Shown here piece by piece: positions 11,998 to 24,111 of a stretch of DNA of 64,000 nucleotides. Source of the DNA: Takakia lepidozioides (Eukaryota > Streptophyta > Takakiopsida > Takakiales > Takakiaceae). Within the stretch, counting starts at the first letter, position 1. The number at the start of each line of letters is the position of its first letter. The stretch is taken from positions 51,088,001 through 51,152,000 of the forward strand of contig CM060733.1 in assembly GCA_030704615.1 (NCBI GenBank). The letters are read 5' to 3'. The position numbers and the translations under genes were made by a program. The notes under the pieces were generated by a model. The model did no database searches. It was not told the DNA's origin and was given only the letters and a program-made list of their open reading frames with translations.

Positions 11998-12689
11998 CGA
12001 GAAGAAGTAAACCAGATACAGTCTCTACAAACATTTTGGGGTTGGATGGACCGATTGTCAGTTTTGGGTGGTGGGGGTTGGGGGGGTTTCCAGGTTAACT
12101 TCCTCCACTATTTCGAGGCAGTTTGCTTTGGGAGAGTCTTTTCACGATCAGAAGTCCTCAGCTCGTGGATGCAGGTGTAGTAGCTATGGCGTATCATGCA
12201 GGGTAAGATGACTCTCAAGATGGTGGAAGGAGCTCGGTAAAGCCTGAAGAAAAGAGAATGGAGGGATTACTTGGATATGATAATGGAAATTACACCACTG
12301 CAATGGGGGCTTCTACCCCATTGACGGGACCCCGGACAGAGGAGCTGGTAGGAGGTATCCGCAGAGATCGATGGGGCAAATCGTGTGCTTGGAAAACCAT
12401 ATTGTACAAAAAAAGGCGGATGTCGGTAGCCAGATACAAAGTTGTTGGGGCCGCTGCAAGTTCAGAGTTATTAGGTGTATATAACATTTGAGCTACGCGA
12501 CAATCGCTGTAACTCTTTACAGTGTGTGTACAACATTTCAGAATGTTTTCGGCAGCGAGTAGAATCCCTGCGATGTCGGGAGGGTCAGGTGTCAGTGAAG
12601 GCGCTCTTCACCAACGCAGATTTTGTTCTCGGCGGCGCTGCAATTGGGAGAGACACAGATTTGTGCCGACGACTTCGAGTTATCCCTAC

Positions 12690-13509
12690 CAGCGTCCGGG
12701 AAATAATTTCAGTTGAACCAGCCAGTAGCCGCTCATTCCCAGCAGCAATCGGCTAAGTGGGTTGGGCAGTCGGTTGCTGCCCCTTAGTGGTAACTATCTA
12801 TACCCGGTCAATTTCCGAGATAATTTCTTTACAACCGGTAATATTCCTAATGATTTATTTTGTGTTCAGCTATAAATCCGGCCCTTATAAATATCAACCG
12901 GTTGACAACACAAGTGTCAAATGCACAACAATAAGTAAATAATAATAATAATAAATAATCACAACCAGTTTTAAGCAATTCAAACAAGTGAAGAACATTG
13001 TATCCTTATAGAAGTTGGACCTGTCAATGCCTTCAAACCACATGGAGGCCAAGAATTGAACCCGCGTGGACAGGTGAGCTGTGATAGCAGGCAGCGATTG
13101 CAAGCAGGCGTGGGGCTGGGGCTGCGAGAGCAACGTCCAGACTTAGTAGGGTTTGCCCGCGGGCCCGCCCTCTTTGAGTTCAATATTTTTTCACCTAAAC
13201 GCCCTTCCTTGGATGTAACCCGGCCTGGCACGTTGGATTTCTGCCATGTGGTGGACTTCGACGGCCATTTCCATTTTTTGTAATATAAGAAGGGCCGGAA
13301 TCCGTCCAGGCCTTGCCAACTAAGGCAGATTTCCTGTCTGTAATGAAATGGAAAGGCAAATATCCTTCCTAAAAGTAGGGCACCCGGTTGATTTCCACTT
13401 CGGCCATTTTTTCCCTCGGATCCATTTCCTGAGGTTTCATATTTCATTCGGAAATTCTGGAATTCATTCGGCTAGCATGTAACTGGCTGCCGGTTCTCCC
13501 CGGACGTTG
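12690..13509. mobile_element. Non-autonomous hAT element, 820 bp
   Basis: The termini are CAGCGTCCGGG at 12690 and CCCGGACGTTG ending at 13509, which form an 11-bp inverted repeat with one mismatch. The flanks are a perfect 8-bp duplication ATCCCTAC (12682-12689 and 13510-13517), the hAT signature. The paralogous site in copy B (23042-23049) holds a single ATCCCTAC and no insert. I see no transposase inside. An AT-rich (TAA)n tract lies near 12937-12957. Confidence 0.93.
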
Positions 13510-14577
13510 ATCCCTACTGTCAAGCACGCCCCCTAGTGTCGGGGTCACTGAATCCATGGTGCCGCGTTCAATTGTCCATCAGAAATTTACAGGTCCGTTC
13601 CGTCTTAACTTGGTCTGCCGACTTACCTAAAAGTTAATTCGTGTCAACTGAGCAAACGTTTTTGGGCAACGTTAAACCACGTACTCAATTCATTCATTGC
13701 AAGGGACTGTTATACAACGAGAAATAGGGGCACTAGGTGCATCATTCCCTTTTTCTTCAATGTAAGGATACCCGACTTAAGTCGAGAAGATGATAAAGTC
13801 ATAACCTCGAAAAAACGAAGTCAATGCAATACACAGTTGTCAGAGAGCACTCTGAAGAGATAATTGAAACACCAACCTCATAGATCTGCAACGGTTATCT
13901 GTCTCTTTTTGGCAATTTTGAAGTTAATAATTCCCACCCTTGCTCCTGTGACAGTGCTTGTGGTGCGAGTCTGCACATAAGCCATCATCCCCTTTGAGGT
14001 GGGCACTTTTTCTTCTTTTTATTTTGAAAGAAAGAAAGGAAGGGGGACACCGAGTTGATGAAATAAAGGGCGCTTTTGCTAATGGCCTAATTGAAGTGGG
14101 AGAGATGCCCGGTTGTTTGGGTCTTCGTTTATCACTATTTACGCCACCACCTTGACGACTCTCTGCCGACATGTCTGACCGCAAATCTCGTTTGTAACTG
14201 GTAGCACAACCCTTGTGCTCATGGAGGAGCTTGTATATATAGTAGCAGTATAAGTTTGCTACTCTCAACGGGTTGGGCTCAGGTCGTCGTGTTGTTTGCC
14301 TCTCAGGAGCTGTGACGCCTAGACTGTACTGATCCATAGATATCCGAGCCATTGCAGCTTCCTTTATCACTCAATACTCAGCTGATCAGGCTCTTGTGTT
14401 TCACTCGAATCACATCCTGCTCCAGGTCTTGAATCTCTGACGATTGATCGCGGCTCAAGTGTTTGTTCTGTTGTTTTCATCTCACAACATCTGTGAGTGT
14501 TATCGTGGACATAGATCTGTCACAGAGGTATTTATCTGCTTGTTTCAAATAGCTAGGCGTATTTATCAATTGCCGGC

Positions 14578-14835
14578 ATGGAATCTGTCGAAGTCGAGGG
14601 AATGGAAGGTATCACCGATGCAGACCAAGCTCACGTTTACTTGAGTGAAGCTTGCGGAGTTGGGCGATGGAACTTTCTTAACTGGGATGATATGTCTTTT
14701 GCACTGAGGCTATCAGTTGTCATTGTCGCCAACGAGAAACCGGAAGGTGTCACTGCGCCAGACTCAGGCGACTCAGGTCACCGCTGCAAAGAACTCCCCT
14801 GCAAAGTGTGCGGAGCTCAACGGCGATGGCCATAG
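14578..14835 (+). CDS. Small Cys-rich ORF, copy A (85 aa)
   Basis: I do not recognise this protein. It starts MESVEVEGMEG. It has an EACGVGR segment, a WDDMSFALRLS segment, then VVIVANEKPEGVTAPDSG, and ends with a Cys cluster (HRCKELPCKVCGAQ). The paralogous ORF at 24112-24564 shares start, stop and frame. This copy lacks 201 bp (67 codons, in frame) that are present there between two ATC triplets, so it lost the central half while keeping both ends. I see no signal peptide or membrane segment. A TATA-like word is absent here where copy B has tatttataagc. It may be a decayed gene or a chance frame; the frame kept across both copies is the main support. Confidence 0.4.
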   Translation: MESVEVEGMEGITDADQAHVYLSEACGVGRWNFLNWDDMSFALRLSVVIVANEKPEGVTAPDSGDSGHRCKELPCKVCGAQRRWP

Positions 14836-16283
14836 TCTTTACAAATATTGCTACTTGCAGAACCCATAAGTAGCTACGAGTACTAGACCTAAAACGAAAT
14901 AGGGGACTCGGTGGGGTAGCAATGTAGCCAATTAAGTGCCAGGAAAGAAGCAGGGCTGCCACTTAGGGAATTTTCAACTTCTCCTGTAGCCTTGAGCATT
15001 TGTTTTCCTTCAGGGATCACATACATGATGTAGCTTATATAAAGTTTCCGTCTGGGTAGTACACTTTCAGAAGTCTAGTGTTATGCTGCTGCATAGTACT
15101 GGTATGAAGTACACTTGTAGTACATGTACGGGCCGAGAACAAACCTAGAGAACTCGATATGATAGCCGGCTAGTAGACAGTGATGTACATCGCGCGATGC
15201 TGCCGATCAGATGCATCCCGGTATGATCTTACCAGCCGAGAGGAGAATCAAAACTGTAAGGTATACATGCCGCGATGCTTGATTGAGCAATTTAAAGAGA
15301 CATTATAGACCAAGACTAGTATTGGTACACTTGCTAGTGATGCCGCAACTTATTGACATGATCAGATCGCAGCTCTCATCGGATTAATGTTGTGCGGGAG
15401 TACCAGCAGGTCAGTCGCTTCCAGAGGTAACACAAAACAATATTGTTACCAAACCCGCGGGCAAGCCCGAGCCTAGGCCGATCAGATCAGGCCAACTACA
15501 TTGTTTGAAACATCTGAGTGCGATTCATGCATATTTGAGTCTAGAGAAAATCACCAATGGACTTCAAGATACTTAGCAGCTCTGACGGTCACTATTCATA
15601 AGATTGACGCCTGTCCCCCCCAACTGGGCGCCACAATCTCAACCTGTCTGTTCTCTAGTACCAGCCGTATATATCTACGCTGGGAAATTGCCAATTGGTA
15701 ATGAAGATGGAACTTAGAATCGAGTGGCAGAAGTTGATAGTCCTAGTAACTAAAGTGATCTTAAATTTATTCTCAAATGTTTTCCCTCTAGTCACTGGAG
15801 TATTGCAGTAACTCGTACAACGAGCATGTAAAGGGGGAATACATTCTGTTGATTGTACCGAGAAAGTTCCCTACAGACCTTGATGCAGTCAAAGTGACAG
15901 GTGCCCGCAAGACTGAAGCATGAGGATCAGGGCAGCAAAATTGAAGGCCTTCATTGAACATTTTTCCCATCAAAGGCTATCCCCAAAATGGTCTAGATCA
16001 CAATTAAGGACTCCTAGTTGAGCAAGAAGGGCATTGCCTATCACAGGAGCATGAGCAGAGCATATGGCAGGAAGAACAGGTCCATATTTGGCCTTTCATG
16101 AAGCTCGTGGCAGTGTTGTGGAAGAACACGAAGAATGCTTATCATACCCGCCTTATTAATCAGAATGTTCTACATGCAGCATGCATGTTTATCTCTCTAA
16201 ATAAACGGTGAGTCCAGCTATCCAAATTATGTGTTGACTGCATTTTCGGGGGATTGAGAAATGCAAAAAAAAAAACCACCAGT

Positions 16284-16349
16284 GGGTAGCTCAGTTGGAT
16301 AGAGCATTGAGTGCCACCGAGGTGATTCTGGGCTCAAACCCTGCTACCT
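16284..16349 (+). repeat. tRNA-like sequence (SINE-head or tRNA relic)
   Basis: The stretch starts GGGTAGCTCAGTTGG, an A-box match, and 40-50 bases later has GGGCTCAAACCC, a degenerate B box. The ends pair as an acceptor stem (GGGTAGC with GCTACCT, one G-T). The anticodon arm does not pair well, so I do not call a functional tRNA. An A run (16265-16275) precedes it. It sits at the right end of duplication copy A and is absent from copy B. Confidence 0.6.
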
Positions 16350-16431
16350 TGTCGGGTGTAGTAGCACTTCTTTACAGTTTAAAGGAATCTAATTGGTAAA
16401 GAGGGCAACCTGGAGTTCAAATGTGATTTAT

Positions 16432-16777
16432 CTATCTGCAGAGAGTAAGTCGATGGGCCCATACTTGTATCTGCAGTTCCCGAGTCTCCTGCAATTGTTT
16501 GGCTTTCTCCTGTGTAACAGTTGCAGCCGTCTGGGCTTTTGCAAGCAGCTCCATTCGATCCACCACTCTCTTCGTCTCTTCCTCCTGACATGGAGACAGG
16601 ACAACCAAGTGCATGTTGTAAGCCAGTTCCTGCTTTTTCAACCACTTGCAACGCGAAAAACAGGAAAATGAGAGTATCCCAGGTATGAAGAACTACCTTA
16701 CGTTCCATTTCACATCGCAGCCTATTCTCAGCACTTTGGTGCTGTTGTTTCCTTCTCCCCCTTCCCGCCCTCATGGC
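16432..16777 (-). other. Possible coiled-coil coding fragment
   Basis: Read leftwards, a basic Gln/Arg-rich segment (MRAGRGRRKQQHQSAENR) is followed by a 52-base candidate intron (GT at 16696, AG at 16645). A Glu/Lys/Gln-rich helical stretch follows (EEETKRVVDRMELLAKAQ and onward), ending near 16432. Heptad-like spacing suggests a coiled coil. I recognise no family. It could be the tail of a transposon-encoded ORF1. Confidence 0.25.
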
Positions 16778-16849
16778 TAGGTTACAACTGAATGTCTGCC
16801 CCCAAACACCCCCAAAAATCAAAATCAGCTAGAGGCCAGCCAACGCTTA

Positions 16850-17580
16850 AGCGGCTGTCCCAAGGTGGTAAATGACATGGCCCCACTTGGGCGCCATGTG
16901 CCGCAATGTGGGCACGAAACTTCTAAAGTCCCAGGGTCCCCTAGAACGCATCCACCTAGCCGTTTACCATTCTAACACGGGCAGGCTGTACGAGGAGGAC
17001 AGGTGACTGCACCGGCCGCAGGGAGTGTGGCAGAGGCCGGGACCGCGACCGTGGAGGCAATGAAGACACACACTATGGACTTGTAAATCCAGACGTCTAT
17101 ATTGATTGATGGCTGTCTCTGAATTTTATACACATAATTAGCTTGCTATTGGATTTGGTTTGGTTCTGAACTCCACTCCGCAACCCATCTGGCAATTTAC
17201 TCAAGATCAACAAGATAAAAAGAACGGGTGGGTATGAAAGAGTGGGTACATATTTCAAATTAAAAAACATTTAAACCGAAAAGAACGCTGGTTCGCTGGT
17301 TTGTAAGAGTGATTGTACGGCAGATAAAGTCAATTGTGTGGCGGGGAGGGCTCGTGTGGGAAAGAGAGTGGCAGGCATGTATTGTAGGGCCAGGGCTGAG
17401 GGAGGGGCGCTGTGGAGGGACAAGCCCTGATTGTAGCCAATATATTATGGCCCGGGCCGCGTCAACATGAGTGGCACATCGTTGGAGTTCCCCCATAGGG
17501 CGATGATAGTAATCTCTACTTGGTCGGGGATCGGTCGAAACTTTGACCAGGTGAACGGACGTGTTGCGTGACGTTGATAG
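16850..17580. other. No gene seen
   Basis: It has GC-rich segments with repeated ggccc and gggcgc words, and nothing I can assign. Confidence 0.4.
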
Positions 17581-17581
17581 G

Positions 17582-18068
17582 GGGGGGCATGCTGGGATAA
17601 GTTGTGGCACATTGAGGGTTGAGGGAGACTCTTAGGGAGGACCCGGAGTATAAATGTGGAGTATAAATGTGGTCACCTGAAAGACCCTTCGACTTTTTGA
17701 AGGAGGAAAATGAGGACTTCCCTGATGAGAGGATTTTGAAGAACAAAGAAAAGAATGCGGGGAACAAGGCCCGAGGCAAAGAACGCGCAAAGACCGTGCT
17801 CGTGCAAATATACTTAACTTACGTATTGAGATAAAGCTTCATAGAGCAAATGGGAAATTAAAAAGAGGATCTATCGCCAATGTACAATAAGGGCATAATT
17901 AGCCGGTCTTTCCAACAGAAAGCCCTTGAGAGCTTTATTGAAGATTATACAAAATTAAAACCCTTACTTAGATCTTAGACCTATGTAATGTTTGTCTCTC
18001 TCTCTATACAAGCTAACACGTCTATAAGATCTTTTGAAATATTTGTCTATCACCAAATGTTGAAAGTA
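17582..18068 (+). repeat. ~480-bp direct repeat, copy 1
   Basis: It starts ggggggcatgc and ends caccaaatgttgaaagta. The same sequence recurs at 18406-18881 in the same orientation with few substitutions. This copy has an extra gagtataaatgtg duplication near 17647-17672. No coding signal. Confidence 0.88.
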
Positions 18069-18405
18069 ATATCATTGATTTTGTCTCACTCGCAGGTTCT
18101 CCTGTGTTAGGAAACTACGTCCAGCGGACGCCCCGCCGGGCGTGTAGGAACGACCTGACACCGCTGCGCGCCAAGGTCCTACGTTATGGGAACTGCGTTG
18201 AGGCTTTGCATTTGTCATGTGATGAACGAAGGCGGGCCACTTTGCAGGACTTTCACATGGCCGCATACTTTGTGGGGTTGACACTTGACTGTGTCATGGG
18301 TGTCTGTTGGCGGGTATGTGGGTTTTATACCCACCGGCCTGGGCGGTGGGATATTCTTTATGTCTTGATGTCCGTCGGCCCGAGCATAATACGAGAAGAA
18401 GTAAA

Positions 18406-18881
18406 GGGGGGCATGCAGGGATAAGTTGTGGCACATTGAGGGTTGAGGGAGACTTTTAGGGAGGACCCGGAGTATAAATGTGGTCACCTGAAAGACCTGT
18501 CGACTTTTTGAAGGAGGAAAATGAGGACTTCCTTGATGAGAGGATTTTGAAGAACAAAGAAAAAAATTGCGGGGAACAAGGCCCGAGGCAAAGAACGTGC
18601 AAAGATCCTGCTCATGCAAAGATACTTAACTTACGTATTGAGATAAAGCTTGAGAGAGCAAATGGGAAATTAAAAAGAGGATCTATCGCCAATGTACAAT
18701 GAGGGCATAATTAGCCGGCCTTTCCAACGAAAGCCCTTGAGAGCTTTACTGAAGATTATACAAAATTAGAACCCTTGCTTAGACCTTAGACCTATGTAAT
18801 GTTTGTCTCTCTCTCTCTATACAAGCTAACACGTCTATAAGATCTTTTGAAATATTTGTCTATCACCAAATGTTGAAAGTA
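18406..18881 (+). repeat. ~480-bp direct repeat, copy 2
   Basis: Partner of 17582-18068. The 337 bp between the copies are not repeated locally, but part of them (18223-18400) matches 21624-21800 at the left edge of segmental duplication copy B. This ties the direct repeat to the same duplication history. Confidence 0.88.
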
Positions 18882-19517
18882 CTAAGGTAGCCTACCCTAT
18901 CACCGACCCCTTTCCTAATTCCGCCCCCCACAAAAAAATCCTTAAACCGTCCTTGGCGTCTTTGGCGAACACGCTGGAACCAGGGACGGAATTATGCTAA
19001 AAAATGGACAAAATTTGGTTCATTCCATCCTGTGGATGGATGACATTGTTAATGTTCATTTACACATGACGATGAGTTTTAATGCAATCTATTAAGTGTT
19101 TTTATATTTTAATGACATGAGTTTTTGAACGAGATTGTTCTCACGGCTTCCAAATGTCGAGTTCGGTTCTGCAGACTAATGTCGATGGATATCTGTGTTT
19201 GTAGAGACGACATTGCGTGAATCACAGCTTACGATTTGTTTTTGCTCAACAGTGTCACGAGATTACAAAGTTTGCATGATGGATCATATTCTTCATTCTC
19301 ACGATATTGCAGAGTAGAGGTCGCAAGTTATGTACTTCACTGTCACGCTGCTGTAGATTAGAGGTCACAATCCTAAACTTATTCGATGTGGTCTTAGATT
19401 TGGTCTTAAGTTTCTCGGCTCTAGTCCAACGTCTACTCTCTCGTTGTAGAAATAAATTCAACAACTTTCACTCCTTACAGATCTACCTCTCAAGTCAGTA
19501 GGCACTCTATCCGTTCT

Positions 19518-21480
19518 TTGCACTATAGGGACACCGACGATGTCAGTTACGCACCTCTATCTCCACATAGGATCTCTCACTCCAACATGAGTCAATTGCC
19601 TGATCTCAGCAACAATGACGTATATGGAATGCAATTTGCACAAACACAGAGTCAGTTTGACACACCAATTCCAGATGCAATCTGTGACCAACGTTCAGCC
19701 ACACCATTTAGAGATTTGACCAATCAATCTCCCCCCTTGCCTGCAAACTCAAATCCATGTCACGACTTGCTACCTCGAAACAGATCAAAGAAGAAAAGAG
19801 GACAATGGTCAAGCGAGGATTTGGAACACGCCATGAATGCTACAGAGGAAGGTATGGAGCTTAAGAAATCTGCTCATTTGTGGGGTATCCCTCCCTCGTC
19901 CCTTCCAGAACACCTCACAGGAAAAACGTCGTCAAGTGTTGGGGCAAGCAATGGATCTCAATTGCTTGACCTAGATTATCAGCTTGGCTATGGCTGAGCA
20001 ACACAGAGTGCGGAGTGCACTTCCCTTGTTGGTCTCTCTGCCCACCGAGACGGTACAGGCAGTGAGTGGGGGCGAGCATGTGAGGACCACAGGGTGTAGG
20101 CATCCATGGCACACGTGGGAGGTGCTCGAGGTTCAGAGGGAGGTTGCAGCCAAGGTGGCGGTGATGGATGGGGCTGGGGATTTTTCTCAGGTTGAGGAAG
20201 TCCTCGAGGATGAGATGATGGGCAAGATGAGGCCTTGTCATTGTGATGAAAGCGGTGTCCAGGCTGGACGCACAAGTGGTGTTAGAATTATAACAAAACA
20301 AGGTACACATTACGTCTATGGCCTTATTCCCAAAGCAAGAGAGTGGATGTTTGTCTTAGCTTGCATCAATGCTGCAGGTTATTCCATGCCAGGGTTCTAC
20401 ATCTTTAACCTTTAAGTTCCCAAGCGACCTGAATCGGGTCACTTTGAATTTGCAGTTCGACCTAATTTTTGCAGATCTAATCTGATGGGGCCCACTCCTG
20501 AAGCTTTAATGACAAGGGATTTGTCTTAAGTATGATGCAAAAAACAAAATTAAGAAAAAACAAAAGCTTCGACCTACAAAAAAATATCTTAGATCTCTCA
20601 TTTACGTTTTGGGGCCTGAAAAGGGCTTGTTGACCGCTGACGTGGCAAGTAAAGAAGCCCAAAACAGATTGCACTCCAAAGGCCATTTTTGGCAGAAAAT
20701 GAGCAATTTTGGAAAAAGCACTTCACCTTGTGGTGTGTGAGCATTACATACACACATCCACCATTGGCTTTTAAAAAATTTGTAGAAAAAAAAGTACTTC
20801 ATTTGGAGGCACATTTTCTCTTGTCAATTTTGAGATTTCTAACCCTATGTAATTGCATGCAAAGCAAGCATAGATGAAAAAATCAGTTGGCCCTGCAATT
20901 TAGTGGGGTCATAGCCACTCCACTATTGATTTGGAAATGGTGGGTCTTGCGGCAAGTAAAATTGGATAAAGCTAGGTTTTAATTTGGTCAAACCAATTTT
21001 TTTCTCACTTTTTCTTTGGGACCTGATATTTGAGGTCCGGGCCAACGTTATAATCTCACAATTTCCACGGTAGACTTGGCTCATTTTTTGGTATGTCATG
21101 CATAAATGAGCTGGGCCCATTGCTATAAGGCTGGAATCTCTGGATGATTTTTGGTAGGTTTCTAGGGGCAATTTACTGCAGCTGGGTACCCAAAATTGGT
21201 AAAAAGTCAAAAAAGGGCTTGGGAACTCAAGGGTTAAGGGAAAGCGAACAATGAGAAATTATATCCAAAAGTGTGAATCAGGCGCCACCATGGGTATGCA
21301 AGAGAAAGCTTGGATGAACAAGGTTTTATTCAAAGCTTGGTTGTCTCATTTTGTTCAAAATGCCCCTCGAGGTGTTTCACCCAGCAATAGACATTTGCTA
21401 ATTCTTGATGGCCATGGATCCCATGGGCCCACATGTGACCCTCCAAGTGCTCACTATGATTATGCCACGTTCTGATTATG
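19518..21480 (+). pseudogene. pogo/Tigger-like (Tc1/mariner superfamily) transposase remnant
   Basis: The N-terminal part carries a psq-type helix-turn-helix (RGQWSSEDLEHAMNA then WGIPPSSLPEHLTGKT, 19797-19925). The DDE_1 core follows: first catalytic Asp in HCDESGV (near 20240), the EWMFVLACINAAG segment (20341-20376), and the second Asp in LLILDGHGSH (near 21398). The frame breaks after the helix-turn-helix, and an unrelated 827-bp MITE (20408-21234) splits the core. Without the MITE and one TA copy, the frame on the two sides joins. The CENP-B-type second DNA-binding domain expected between the helix-turn-helix and the core is not recognisable. The third acidic residue was not found. Confidence 0.8.
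20408..21234. mobile_element. 827-bp MITE with TA target site
   Basis: The ends are ACCTTTAAGTTCCCAAGC (20408) and GCTTGGGAACTCAAGGGT (21234), an 18-bp inverted repeat with two mismatches. TA flanks both sides (20406-20407 and 21235-21236), as for Tc1/mariner-type elements. The interior has no coding frame of note. It interrupts the pogo-like transposase exactly between codons for the FYIF and GKRTM segments. Confidence 0.85.
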
Positions 21481-22308
21481 GTTATTGTCAGGTTAGAATA
21501 ACATTCATTACACTGTTTAACTACATGTTGACTTTTACACTTCATAGTTTTTGTGTAAATAAAAACACGTTAGGCAAGTATTTTAAAGACGACTCAGTCA
21601 TAGCATAATATCTTTGGCAAGACTTTGCAGGACTTTCACACCGACGCATACTTTGTGGGGTTGACACTTGACAAAAGGATGAGCTAAAGGACTAGCTCAT
21701 CCGTGTGTCATGGGTGTCTGTTGGCAGGTACGTGGATTTTATACCCACCGGCTCTGGGATATTCTTGATGTCTGTCGGCCTGAGCATAATACGAGAAGAA
21801 GTAAACCAGAAACAGTCTCTACAAACATTTTGGGTTGGGTTATTGTAAGTTGTTGGGTGGTGGGGGGTTTCCAGGTTAACTTCCTCCACAGTTTCGAGGC
21901 AGTTTGCTTTGGGAGATTTTTCACCATCAGAAGTCCTCAACTCGTGGATGCGGCTGACACAGGTCTCGCCAAATTTAGTAGTAGCTATATCATGCAGGGT
22001 AAGATGACTCTCAAGATGGTGGAGCGGTAAAGCCAAAGAAATGACGATGGAGGGATTAATAGGATATAATAATGGAGAGAGGAGTTGGTAGGAGGTATCC
22101 GCAGAAGATGGATGGGGCCAATGGTGTGAACTTGGAAAAACATATTGTACAAAAGAAAGGGGCATGTCGGTAGCAAGATACAAAGTTGTTGAGGCCGCTG
22201 CAACTTCAGAGCTGGGTGTATAACATTTGAGCGACGCGACAATCGCTGTTACTCTTTGCTGTAGTGAGGTGTGTGTACAACATTTCACAATGTTTTTGGC
22301 AGCGAATA

Positions 22309-22922
22309 CCGTCCCTGGACAACCGTTTAGGCATTTTTGTGCTAATAATAAAATCAATCAATCAATAAATTAGGCATGTTTTGAAAATAGTTTCTAAAAT
22401 TAGACATCTTCATGCTATAATTTTTTAGAATTAGGCACATGAGAAGAGAAAACATTTATTTTCTTAAGAATAAATTACAAAATAGACACCCAATGCCCAT
22501 GGGCCCTTCCACGCTCTAGCTACCTTTCATTTCCTTTGAAACCCTAAAAATGCCCCTCTTTGTTGTAAGCGGTGCTCCAAGGCTCAAGGCAAGCTCTCCC
22601 TTTGCTCTCACACTTTAGGGGAGTTCAATATTGATAGTCCACACTAGTGTAGGCACGTTGGTACAAGGCTTTAGTACATTGGGTAGGCACGCTGGTTCAT
22701 GGCTTTGATACATTGGTCATTGGGTACACTGGTTTTCATATTGGTATGATACTCTTGAGTTGTGGCTAGTTATTTCCGCACTCATATATTTGTATCGATT
22801 TTTGTTCCAAAATTTTGATCTTATTACAAACAACATGAGAAGAGGCTTGCAAGTTTTTTGGTGAAATTTTTGGGCACTTTGGTCCCATAATTTCCCAACA
22901 ATTAGGCCAAAGTCAGGGACAG
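22309..22922. mobile_element. Insertion of ~614 bp present only in duplication copy B
   Basis: The left end CCGTCCCTG and the right end CAGGGACAG are imperfect inverted repeats. Copy A lacks the segment (gcgagtagaatccctg near 12555 is the uninterrupted site). I could not fix a target duplication, so the superfamily is open. No coding frame. Confidence 0.6.
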
Positions 22923-24111
22923 AATCCCTGCGGTGTCGGGAGGGTCAGGTGTCAGTGAAGGCGCTCTTCACCTACGCAGATTTTGTTCTCGACGGCGCCG
23001 CAATTGGGAGAGACACAGATTTGTGCCGATGACTTCGAGTTATCCCTACTGTCAAGCACGCCCCCTAGTGTCGGGGTCACTGAATCCATGGTGCCGCGTT
23101 CAATTGTCCATCAGAAATTTACAGGTCCGTTCCGTTTTACTTGGACTGCCGACTTACCTAAGTTAGTTCGTGTCCACTGATGAGGAAACGTTTTTGGGCA
23201 ACGCTAAACCATGTACTCAATTGCAAGGGACTGTTATACAACAAGAAATAGGGGCACTAGGTGCATCATTCCCTTTTCCCCGAAAGATGATGTCCATCAT
23301 TCTCGTGCTTAAGTCGAGAAGATGATAAAGTCATAACCTCCAGAAAACGAACGAAGTCAATGCACAATACAAAGTTGTTAGAGAGCACTCTGAAGAGCAT
23401 TAAAACACACCTCATAGATCTGCAACGGTTATCTGTCCCTTTGGGCAATCTTGAAGTCAATATTTCCAACCCTTGCTCCTGTGACAGTGCTTGTGGTGTG
23501 AGTCTGCACATAAGCCATCATCCCCTTTGAGGTGGGCACTTTTTCTTCTTTTTATTTTGAAAGAAAGAAAGGGAGGGGGACACCGAGTTGATGAAATAAA
23601 GGGCGCTTTTGCTAATGGCCTAATTGAAGTGGGAGAGATGCCCGGTTGTTTGGGTCTTCGTTTATCACTATTTACGCCACCACCTTGACGACTCTCTGCC
23701 GACATGTCTGACCGCAAATCTCGTTTGTAACTGGTAGCACAACGTGCTCATGGAGGAGCTTGTATATATGGTAGCAATATGTTTGCCCTCTCAACGGTTT
23801 GGGGTCGGGTCGTCGTGTTGTTTGCCTCTCAAGAGCCGTGACGACTAGACTGTACACTGATCCAGAGATATCCGAGCCATTGCAGCTGCTTCCTTTACCA
23901 CTCCATGCTCAGCGGATCAGGCGCTTGTGTTTCACTCGAATCACATCCTGCTCCAGGTCTTGAATCTCTGACGATTGATCGCGGCTCAAGTGTTTGTTCT
24001 GTTGTTTTCATCTCACAACATCTGTGAGTGTTATCGTGGACATAGATCTGCCACAGGGGTATTTATAAGCTGCTTGTCTCAAATAGCTAGGCGTATTTAT
24101 CAGTTGTCGGC

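Larger units (their letters stand above)
11998..16225 (+). repeat. Segmental duplication, copy A
   Basis: It is collinear with 21792-26100. Shared landmarks in order: the cgagaagaagtaaaccaga word (11998/21792), the aatccctgcg(a/g)tgtcggg block (12567/22922), atccctactgtcaagcacg (13510/23042), the Cys-rich ORF (14578/24112), the gccgagaggagaatcaa word (15235/25010) and the block near 15900/25855. Differences include a hAT insertion only in A (12690-13509), an insertion only in B (22309-22922) and a 201-bp deletion in A. The two copies lie in the same orientation about 9.8 kb apart. Confidence 0.88.

Noticed and set aside
13924-14370. Minus-strand open frame upstream of the Cys-rich ORF (partner at 23457-23857)
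   Set aside because: It is similar in both copies only because the DNA is duplicated. In copy B it is split between two frames, which argues against coding.
16284-16349. Functional tRNA gene
   Set aside because: A/B boxes and acceptor pairing are present, but the anticodon arm does not pair and the T arm has a mismatch. I call it tRNA-like only.
21692-22357. A 221-codon minus-strand open frame in duplication copy B
   Set aside because: The matching region of copy A does not keep the frame and no domain is visible, so it is not supported as a gene.
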